From contig OU612075.1 in assembly GCA_914767715.1 (NCBI GenBank), positions 1,800,001 through 1,864,000 on the forward strand: DNA of 64,000 bases. Direction: 5' to 3'. This document shows, piece by piece, positions 23,601 to 35,600 of the stretch. The notes beneath the pieces were generated by a model. The model saw only the letters and a list, made by a program, of their open reading frames with translations. It did no database searches and was not told where the DNA came from. A program made the position numbers and the translations under genes. The first letter of the stretch is position 1. Every line of letters begins with the position of its first letter. The stretch comes from Membranipora membranacea (Eukaryota; Bryozoa; Gymnolaemata; Cheilostomatida; Membraniporidae).

Positions 23601-26600
23601 ATTGTAATAAATATTGTATCAATATTATATTAAATATTGTTTCAATATTTTATTAAATATTGTGTTAAATATTGTATCAATATTGTATTAAATATTGTAT
23701 CAATATTGTATTGAATATTGTATCAATATTTTATGAAGTATTGTATTGAATATTGTATCAATAAAACTAGCTACAATCATGGATCGGAAACTGTGTACTG
23801 TGATACTGGCAACTACACTTCTACAGTATATAGTACCGTTGTGTAACTGCCAATCTTCACTGCACACAGTAATTTTGGTTTATTACACAAGATATCATTC
23901 TAATAAGAAGAGTCATTCCACTATGATACTATGAGACCATAGCTATAGATATATTCTTAAAATAATAGATAACTCATATAACATATTATAACTCACTATT
24001 CCTTTTATCTAAGTACTTAGTAAACATAAGTGTTTACCCTACAGGATGAAAACTACCATTGATATGAATTAAAGGGCAACCAAGGTTTCGCAGCAATGCA
24101 TCAATGGGTAGTAAATAATTTGCTAGGCAGCATCAGCTTTGTGCATTACGCGATGCAAAACTCAAAGAAGTTGCTGACTCTAAGCTGGGTAACACTTCAG
24201 TTTAGGGGAGGTTCCAAGACATTGCTGTAATGATGATAGACCTCAGGCTAAATAATGACAGGAACAGGAAACTGCTATGTGGTATTCAATTTTAGCTGGG
24301 TTTGAGTACCTGATGGATGAAATGTTTCACAAGAATTCTGGCTGAATAATCATTCGAATTAGATTTTCCCTATGTAGAAGATGCAATTTGCTATTTATAA
24401 ATGAGAAGTTGTTTGAAACCCTGGTTGCCCTTTAAACAACCTATAATTACCAGATTCACAGGTCATCATATTTTGACTTGATTATCATGGTAGATAGTCG
24501 CCATAATCTTGACACATAACCAAATTGAAAGTCGAAATAAATTTTTCTTCCTGTAGGGTTATGCTGAGTATATCTAGTTAGTATATAGTACCTCGAGATC
24601 TCGTTTCTTCTCATATATCGGTATGACAATCCTGTACAAGCTGCCCAGAGTCTCGTACCTCTCGGCCTTTATCAGATAATCAGCTGCCCTCTCTAGAGTC
24701 TCAATAATCGTGTCCTGAAAATATAATAAACTGACTTATATAGAACTTTCATCCAAACGAAAATTTGGGATAACTATATACCTAATAATAATATTTTCAA
24801 GTTTCTCGGGATAACCCAGAAAAATGAACAGTGTAAAAAATGGAAATTATATATTTTGACCTGCCTGCAAACTGAGAGCAAAATCGGCGCAGATATTGCG
24901 GCCTCGCCATTAAGGCATTAATATTTCGCCGCCCATGCCTAGGGATGGGCGAGTGATATGACATCGGATTTTAATCAACCATTTTTAATCAACCATTTTA
25001 TTGTTAATTGTAACTGTCAGGCACGAAATTATTATCGTACTTAGATGGCATTTCATAGCAAGTGCTTGTGTTTGTATAAAGTATGTCCAGCTAATCTACA
25101 ACGTTCATGAATGTCCATGTCTAACACCGAACTGTGGATCACTATGATGATGCAAATATATAATGTGCGTTTGGAGAAATTTCTATAGCTATATTTTGGT
25201 GAGATGCCTCTTATCAGCGATTAACTGACATCTTGTAGCAGGCTCGATATGAGGTGTGCTCAGGCCATGAGCTATCACACCATCTGTTTTCTCGAGATAA
25301 TGGTGAAATATTCACCGATATATCTAAACACTGTTGTATATTATATTGTGAAAAATATAAAGGGTCAGTTTTTCTGCTGTCATACAATTTGAAATTCTTG
25401 GTCTAACAGACAGAATGAAATTGTACATTCATCTTAGCCTGGGTGCAGCACTCATCATATTCAGCGCAGGTAAGATTCATTTCTATCTCCTTCTAAGATA
25501 ACTTATCTATTTATGATTTTGCACCCTCTTTTTTTTTCGTTTGAAAAAGAAAAACATTTATCAACTTTATTTTGCTATTCAAGACCCTTTTCAGGCAAAT
25601 GAGAATATGCTTACAGTATTTGGAATAAGATTTATCACATCTATTTAGCGCACTCCTGTACAAGGTAGGAGTGGGCAAGCTAGGGTTTAACCGGAGAGCT
25701 CACCTCCTTTAGCAGCATGTGTAGTGACAAGGATTCGAACCTGCAACTCTCAGATTGAGAAGCACGAATCCTAACCACTACGCCACCCATTAGATTAAAA
25801 ACACTATTGTTGATAGACAAGATCAGCAACATTAAAGTCAATTTATAATGGTGGTAAATTGAATACCCTTTAGGCTTCAAAAGGGTCCGGCAAAATTTGG
25901 TTCCCTTTGTGTTATTAAAGAGCTTTTGTACCACTGGAAACTATATGTGCCCGGTAGGCCATAGTGGACATGTTTTGAAAGATCTCTCTACAAATATTAT
26001 ATCCTGCTTGTCATTTAACAGGATACACAGAGGGCTGTGGCAGTGGATGGATTCAACTAACAGGCTCAAAATCATGTTATAAGTTTGTCACAGAAGACCT
26101 GAAATCCTGGCCTGAGGCCCAAGGAATGTGCAAAGATATGGGTGGATACCTGGCTACCCTCGAAACGATGGATGAAATTTACTGGCTCAGAGGCTATCGA
26201 AGCTTCCATTCCGTTTTGAGACCAGGATGGTTGTATATTGGAGGCTATAGAGAGAATGGTAAATGGCTTTGGAAGGGAGACCTCACTAACTCAGCAGTGA
26301 CAGCGAGCGATTGGGGAGGCGATGAACCACATGACACGGCGAATGAGAACTGTATGGCTTTGTTTGGTGGTGATGAAGGACATCCTGTTAGCTGGTGGTT
26401 TCGGTGGTTAAATATTGCATGTGATGCTAAACTGGGATACGTCTGTGAGAAAAATCTGTAGACCAAATAAATTTGTATACCTCTCCAACACGAACACTTC
26501 ACTTTTTATTTAAAGCAATCCATCCTATAAATAGTCTAATTCCAGATATATAGATTTGGGACACGCTCGACCATGTCCTCACATTTTCGAAATGTGAGCA

Positions 26601-29600
26601 GTAAGGAGACAACTAGTGTAACCTATCAAATATAGGATGAGTATATTAGGTGTTATCACCCCAGCGAATCAAGCTGTGCAGTACTGTAACTCCCTGATCT
26701 TACCTCAGTGTACTGTAGTTCTTCTATCACGGCTCTGTCATCTATTGTGTTTGTCTCATCCGCGGCTATATTACCGGATAGATCAGATAAGACTTTACAC
26801 CCCTTACTCATCATTCCTGCCAATCAAAAAACAGATCACATAAATTTCCACCAATCGTAAAAAAAGATCACATCAACCAATCAAGTATAAGATCACATTG
26901 ACTTCTACCATTAAAAACTAACAGATCTCATAAAACTTGAAATTCGGAAATAAAAGATCATAGATATCTTCTACCAATCAGATGGAATCTTACATAGTGC
27001 ATCTTCATGTATCAAATTTACAGTACACATGTTCGTTTCATTCTCGGAACCTTTTTGTTGATTTTATTGATCATGTTGTTAACTCTGTAAGCCACTCTGA
27101 CTATAAACATGACAATTTCATTTCCTTAATGGATTTGCACACCATACATTCTGACCTTGTACCAGGAAAGCAGAGAGCTTGTTGACATTCAGCCATGTTT
27201 TCATTAATAAAGATAGATATATTTTGCTAAGCCGTAATCAAAAGCCAATATTAGCCACTCTAACAAATTGTACATAGGGGAATATCTTTCGTTACACATG
27301 CAGCATTTGACTAATAATACATTTTGACAGGAAATCAATGGACATGTAAAGCGTATCCCAAAAATTTGCAGAAGAGAATTCTATAATTATTGCACCCATT
27401 TTAGGAATAAGGTGACCACAAGAACAGTTAAATGAAAAGCTCTATAGTATAAAATAGGAGTTTAAATTAAGACTAAATCAATTAATGATTAACCTGAACA
27501 CACTTTCTAATTTGATTTAAGATGTTTGATCAGCCATTCACTTCAATCTGAGCCTTGCCAGCAAAACTTGTGGGATGCCATCGATTTTAGCTTTGTATGA
27601 TATCTTCAAGGTGTCACATGTTTACATGGAATCCTTAGGATGCTTTTAGCCCAAGCCCCGTACTGTTACACGATAGGGAGGGGTCACTACTTTCCGGCCC
27701 TGTATCAGAGACTCAAGCTAAGTTCGCACCAATGCGATAGCTTCATTTAACAATAACTACTAGGCAGCAGATAATCATCAAAGAGTCAGCCTCACATATC
27801 TGAGAAGGAGTGTGTTATACTCTCATAATACATAACACCGCGTGTCAATAATGATCTGGAGTTGTGAATCTCACACCTTTGACCACAGCACCTACTCACC
27901 TAGAGGAGGCATTAATTAATTGTTACACCTAGTATATCTACATGTATAACTTGTCTTGTCCTTACTTCTAAATAACAATCTGTTGTGTCATATTGTGGCA
28001 GCGCCTTGGAGAGAACTTCTATCCTTGAAGCTGACAGAACCAGGAATTGCCCGTCGGAAGTACAAGCTAATACATTATTTGAATTCTACTTCTCCTAGGA
28101 CGGAGACAACAAATGAATGCTACAGCTGTGTTTTGCTGCTCTACACACTGAATCGTAAATAATAAATATTGACATTGATGTGAGCCGTTGTTCTAAAGGT
28201 TCAATGCATTCAGCACTGGAACAACTTGGAATATAATTATGATATGAAATTAGTAGGATCTCAATGCCCTCAGTCGGCTAGACAGTTAGTAGATAGATAT
28301 AAGCGCTGCCACCGTATCTTAGGGCTTTTCTTTTACATTGGTGAGAGGACAGAGAGATCAAAACGATGTAAACACAACATCGGGCAACACTACATCGACA
28401 TAACATCAGCAACAACGAATCTGGGAGACTCACAGGTGACATTTGGAGAGGTTTAGTAGTACTTTAGCCAGAAGGACCTTACGGGCACGCTTTGTTACGC
28501 AGATACAGACTACCATTATACTAAAATCAATGCTCTGGTGAACAACGAAAACCTGTTTGAGTGACAGCAAAGGTAGTGTAAGGAAATAAGTTTCTGATGC
28601 TACTTCTACTCAAAAACTACCATTCAGACCTCTAAACACCAGACACAAATAAAATCACCATCACATTTTCTACTGACGGAATGGACGTAAGCTATGCTGT
28701 TGACAGCTCAGACATGTTACGCATAACGCTCAACCTGACCACAACGTCAGCAAAATTGGGAGGCGCTGGAATAGAATTCCAACAAGTGACTTTAGTGCAG
28801 TATCTGGCACCTTTGCTCATACTTCTATTTGCTATATTTATCTCCATAACAGTTTTACTTTTCTGCGTTCTTTGCACCTGCGCAGATAAGTCGATTGTGA
28901 ACCATGACATCAAGTCTTGGAAGAGTGACTACCTCTTATCCAGAGAGAACAGTGCATATAATAAACTGCACCCAGGTACACGTGACGAGACTCTCCTGAT
29001 AAATCGTCTCATACCCCCCGTAGACACTCGTGTCGAGCTGCCGATTATCACAGTCAATAGCGCGCCAAATCTTAACGAGGCAGAGAACTTGATAGACCTG
29101 AGTGATGCTGAATCGTCTAAAAGTGACAATTGGGCGTCAGTACAAGTACACTGTCAGAGAAAGAGAGGCAGCAATACAACGGCCGGCAGCAATACAACCG
29201 CTGACTCCAATCAAGCTACAGACATGTGTAACTTTATAAGCAGCAGTCATGCCACCGACTTTAGTCCGAATTGTGCAGACTTAAACACTTATAAGCAGAG
29301 TCCACTAAGAGGCAGCTGCAACGGTTCCATCAACAGATCTTCTTCCACACTAAGAATGTCTCAGAGTTTCCACGGTAAAGGACTGGCAGCCACACGACAA
29401 AAGTGCAAACTCAGCGGCTCTTGGAGTTATCAGACTTTGCCGCACTCAACAGAAGGAACCAAAGTCAACATGAGCAATTCGAATAGCAGTGTGTCGCTGC
29501 CGGTTGTCGGCAGCAGTAGCAGCAGAAGCAGTCTGACTCATAGCGGCAGCAGTAGTGCATCTATAAACAGTGCGGGCAGTGGAGTGTGTTCTTCATCAGA

Positions 29601-32600
29601 TGTCTGGATATCATCGTTACATGAGGACACTACAAGTGATGCTCTCACTGTGCAAACAACGAGTACAACTGAGTCAGCGAGTGAGTGGCTCCAAAAACTC
29701 AGCGTCGTATGAAACCATCAACCATCCATCCATATACATATCCATATACACACTCACATCCATATACATATACAGATACTTGTAGATATGCTTTATTTCA
29801 ATTCAGTCATCATCAAAGACGATGGTATTGAATGCGATGGGATGGTGTGGCATGTGTGGTGAAATAGTAACTAAAAGTTTTTCCTTGTAATCCCTTGAAA
29901 GAACTATATTCATGGCTGATGCAAAAATTCCAAACTGTAAATTAGTGGTTTGACGAGGGAAATAACCACTGAAAAAAGTTTCAAATTACCCGTGAACACT
30001 ACTCACATCACATTTTGTGAATCAAACATAAATTTTAACTGCAAACAAATTTTGAATTGTAAACCTTTGCATGAATTCCCCTGGTAATTTATCAAAACAG
30101 CTCTATGAAAATTGCTCTGGACCACCTTGAGTATTTTCTGTGCTCACTCTATGTTTATATTATGGATGCATGTTGTGCAGTTAGTCAGTTACGTGATTCT
30201 CTGTGTTGGAGAGAGAGGATGTTTTTCTTGGTATATTATTGTGATAATTATGCACTAAAATGCAATAACATATTTATATAGTGAACCCATGACATACTTG
30301 GTGTCTGACGCCCCCGCCACTCATTTCTGAAGAGTAAATTTAGTATAAGACACGTCAATAGAGTCAGTCACTTTATAAAATTCAAATCTGATACAATAAA
30401 ATATCAAATTTCATTAAAATGTCTAGAGATCATTAACGGTCAATATACTCTTACTGTTTTTGTTACCAATCATTTTGTTTTCAAATGTTTCTATTCAGTA
30501 TAAATATATCTTTATTACATATATGTGTGTTTATTGTTGAAAGATACTGTGAGACAATTCATATCCATGTATTCTGTGTCAACGCTCGCGTCGCTCAGGA
30601 AATGCAAAATCTATTTACACATTTGTATCATATTATTTGCCATAGTCACAATAACAAACCAATGCATGGCTAACACATTGACAGTGTGTCAAATCAATAC
30701 TAGAGAGCATGTCGGCTATTTGCTGCCGACTCGTGAATAATGTATCACTGTTATGCAACTGTGCTCAGATCGGCAGCATCTGATTATAATAGTTATTAAT
30801 TTTCGTCTACATCTCACTTTGCATATTACTACTTCTCAGACACACTTACTTAGCATTGATAACAGACTGGGCTTCAACAAAGCAATAATTTAGCATCATA
30901 TATATTTACGATATTTATATGGTGCAGTGCATTGATTTACTTGCATACTAGTTAGAAAATGGTAATAACAGATGGTTGCTGTCCTGTTATCAAAGCAGCC
31001 TATTGGTTAAGGCAGCATTGCCCGCGTTATGGTTGAAATAGGAGGGCAGTACACAAAGTTTATAGTCCTACGCTGACTTAGCATAACTCTGTTGTAGCAA
31101 TTACTGCTTGATATATATCTTTACGAGACTAACATAGCCTTAAAACTTACCCATTTGTTTGAGGAATTCTGCCACAGCCCCGACTATGTGCAGATAGCAG
31201 TGAGCAGCCTGTATAAAAATCAAAGAAAATGGGATGTATTAAATCCGTTTGAAGGTAATCTTAGGGTTCATCACCCCTTGCAAATACCAACATCACAGAG
31301 TAAGGATATATCCTTACTCCTAGCTAACATGTTGATAGATCAAAGATACCATAATTATATTTTATATACATGTAAGTTCAAGCTTGTGTAGTAATCATTG
31401 TTATAAGCAGCCTCAACTGTTAGAAAGTTTTACATGTTCCGATGTGAAACTTTTGAATTCTCTCAGAATGCTCAAAGCTCAACCCAGTTAAAATTACATT
31501 GCAGTTTTGAGGATTCCTTATCAGAATATTTGAAGAGAAGGCTAATGAACGAGAGTGGTCAGGTTGCAGCTTCATTATGTTAATACATTGTGAACTCGTT
31601 ATGCACCAACAAAAGCTCAATACAGAAACAAGGGAAGTTCCTGATTGATATTTAACTAAAATCTAATTTCAGATATGGCGGCAGTTGTCAACGCCTGAGG
31701 GTACGCGCAGCTACACAGTACCCCTCCCCCAGTTTCTTGTGGGGGACTCCAAAGTCATGGTACCCAAAAACAATTTATGCTCTCTGTATTTTGCAACACA
31801 AATCCTTGGAGTTACATTCCAAAAATTATTCTCAGGTATGCCCTGGAGCACTTGTTTTGTTTTATAACTCCTATCCACTCATTCGGTACCCTCATCAAAA
31901 CAACCAGACTTTGAGCACTGCAGTCGGCTGCACACACACTTCTGTCTGTTGAGAACCAGTGCGGTTATTAACATACCTCAGAGAAGTCCTCTCTGTCGTA
32001 ATGTCTCTTAGCCATATTCTTCAGCCAAGTAACTCGAAGTTCAGGACTGGATAGATACTGCTTAGCCAAACTTGAAAAAAAAGAACAGTGTTAGCAGTCA
32101 ACTCAATTTGCACTGATATCAAGCTTCATCCATAGCCAGTGAAATTTAATGGGTCTTGTAATGGCTGAAATTGCAGTCAATTACATAAAGTGACTAGTTC
32201 AATACTAACAAAAAAGCCTTTTCCTCACTCAAAGCTTGCTAAGATTTCCAGATATCTAGCCTGTGCAACAATGAATGCACACCGGTCACACCCCAAAAGA
32301 ACTATAGCCTGATGTGAAGGAGAAGGAATTACCAAAACAGCGTTTGAGCCATGACATGTTTCCTAGCTGTAAACCTTTGTGTTGTGCAGTTGGATGTGCA
32401 TGCTAACTCATTGCATTTTTATTTCATTTCGATTTTTATACACACCTGTACTGAAGATCGACCAGTTTCTCCGGGTCGTTCTGATGTTCTTTCATCTTCT
32501 CAGTGGCCATCAGTACTGTTCTGATTCTCTTAGTCAGCTCGCTTATCTCCTCCGGTAACTTTGTTTTCTGTAAAGATCAAGGTCAAGGTCATCATAAATG

Positions 32601-35600
32601 TTACACAGACAGTTGCATAAATCGATGAATAGCGTCAATGACATTTAGGGTAATGGTGGAATAAGAATCGACATTTGACTTTTGTGGGAAAACAAAACCA
32701 AATTCACGATTTTTAAAAGATCATTTTGGGTCAGCTTTAAAAATAGTGTGCGATTAGACGAGAAAACATTATGCATTTGCTTCATTCGCATTCACTAAAA
32801 TGAAGTGGCTCAGACCGCTGATTAGAAATACTCGAATGTGTGCCAAGTTGATTTTTCATAGTCTGATGTCACATTTTAATGCCAAACATACGCATCATTT
32901 TAAAGCTTTTTGGTCGTCACACTATTATGTCAAGGTTTACTGTCAAGGTTTACTGTCAAGGTTTACTGTCAAGGTTTACTGTCAAGGTTTACTGTCAAGG
33001 TTTACTGTCAAGGATTACTTTGAATAATCTTTGTCACTTAAGCTGACTGTAACTGATAGCGGAAAGTTATGACTTACAGTGAGCAGTCTGTCTTTTTTAG
33101 CGTAGTTGTTGATGACACCGAGACTCTCCTTGAATCTGGTTCCTGTTACTCCCTCAATATCACTGATGAGCTGAGAGACTGATACCATCATCTGCAATCA
33201 GTGAAATAATATATAATAATAAATAATAATAATAAATAATAATAAATAATAATAAATAATAATAATAATAATAATAACATTGGTGTCTAAAAGCAGTTAA
33301 AGCCATAGGAGAGGGCAGCATTTTACGGATAATTTTTGGTTTTCAGAGCCATTCACCGCAACGAAACGCATATATCTTCATCACTTCCACTTTGGTCTAA
33401 GAATTTCATGTTCAAACTATGTCAAATTTTACTTAGTAAGGTTGGAAATTCTTACAAAAAACACTATTTATCAAGTTTTATTAAGTGCTACTAATTACTA
33501 CCTGAGGACCTAGTGGCAGGACACATTTCAAAGCAAACAAATTTCTAATTTGTACAATTTGGGTAATATTTGATTTAATCCAGTTTCTACAACTAAATCA
33601 TATTTAAAGCTGTCCAGTACAGGAAAAACAACTCACAATTAGAGTAATCACACATTATTGAGCCTGAGATATCAGACTTTTTGTAGCCTGAGATATCACA
33701 CATACCTGTAGCCTGACTCGGGCAAAGTTTGTTCTTTTGGTGCTCTCATAGTTGGCCTTCATCAGGAAGTATATGGTGATACAAGCCTCCATTCTGATTG
33801 TGTAGAGTCGGGAGTTACAACATCTTAGTAACTCATAACACATTCTACCACAAAATGAGGCTTTGCCTTTGAACAGCACTTGTGGAAACTGTAATGATGT
33901 AATATGTATATAATATATTATGTATACAAATTATTACTAATAAATGAAAATGATAATATAATAAATATAATAGATAATATAATATATATATATATGTAAA
34001 TATATATCTACAAAATAAATTTCAAAATGTGTGGATAGAAGAAGGATCATTTGTTGAGCAAGCATGCCAGTTTTTAGGGTGAAATTATCACTACTCCAAA
34101 AACCGTCCAAATACATGGTACGTAAAATTTCTCTGTGTCATTTCCACATTTAACATGCATGTGTTGGGGCACTAAAATGATTGGTTTCCTACATTTAATG
34201 GAATGTATTCATTTGTGTATCCATTTTGTGTAATCAGTTATCAATGACCAACCTATTCTTCAGAAAATAATGCAGATGTTTTGAAAAGAAGATCTTACCT
34301 TTTGTATGAACATACGAATGAGTCCAAAGCAATGTTTGAGGGTCTGCTCTGATTGGTTCATTCTGAGGAAGACCATATGTAGGTCAAACACTCTCATCAT
34401 CATAGTATTCTCTCCTTCTCTATACATCAGATGTGTCTGAAAACAATAGCAAACAAATGGAGTAAGAGATAGTTTATCGGGCTGGCACCCCCCCCCCCCC
34501 CCAAAGGTTTTGAGATGTGGTCTTAGGTTAACTGACATCAGAAATGGCCCTTGAAGCCTTGCCAATGGGTGTGCTGTTTGTTCATCATTCCAGCGATGAA
34601 ATAAATAATATGCATTAAACAGTCAATGTTCAGTGACGCTAGCTTCCAAACAGTATGCCATTGGTGTGGTCCTGTCTGCGGACCAACAACTAGAATCTGG
34701 CTGGACAACTTATACGCCTGTCACCAAAGTCGAATACAAAACTTTTTGTTTCACTATGTTAGAGTTACAAGCTTTCCCTACTGTGAGCTCTTTTTATAGA
34801 TTCCTTAATAATCAAAATATTCGAAGCCGGTGACTGGTTAATGTTACCTTGAAGTTTTGTGTGTAGAGAGCAAGAGTATCCAGGACTACAGTTCCTACTT
34901 CGGCTACAAGGTTTCCCTCCATCATTACGTTAGAGTAGTTCTCAGGGTCTACAAGGAAAAAAAGGCATTATTTCTAAATGTATCCAAGAATCTACATATA
35001 GACCACTGAAGTCTAACCTCACAAGGCTACAATTAATACATTGCTCTAGCTAAATTACAAGTGATAAGGAAAGACTTTTGAGGTGTGTATTTTTTATCTG
35101 ATTCATACCAGTTATTTTCTGATCACTAAAAGGATAAGGAAGGAGGCTCATTAAATCTTTGATATTATAGTCAGGGCATGTGAATACGATTGTAATAAGA
35201 TTTCCCAATAATTTTCCGGGTGTTTTCCAAGTATTTTTTACAAACAGAAAAGATGACACTTTGCAGAAGATTGAAACTTACATTTGAGAAACTCATCCAT
35301 CTCACTATTGAGTCCAGCAGAGGATTGTCTGAAATGTTTGCCCGAGTCACCTCGGCGTGAGGGTATGGAAGCTGAGGCCTTCTTACTGTTGTAGCTAGAC
35401 ATGATAGCGCTACAGAAAAATATGTGATTAAACATTATCCTTTAATAATAATAATAATAAATAAAGGTGCTAGCTGCTTAATCAGGTCTGAAAACTTTTT
35501 GATATTGATCTCATCGAGGATTCTAGCAAGTTATAAAAGGTGGGTTTGTTGTTGTTTCCACTGAGTCAAAAATTCTTTGGGAAGAAAGCTTTTTTTAAAA

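Noticed and set aside
28470-28564. Frame ending [11 protein letters not shown] upstream of the nested membrane-protein gene
   Set aside because: Could be an upstream exon, but no donor/acceptor pair joins it in phase to 28681, so it is not annotated.
32800-33027. Plus-strand open frame with repeated [12 protein letters not shown]
   Set aside because: Produced by the 13-bp TGTCAAGGTTTAC minisatellite rotating through three frames.
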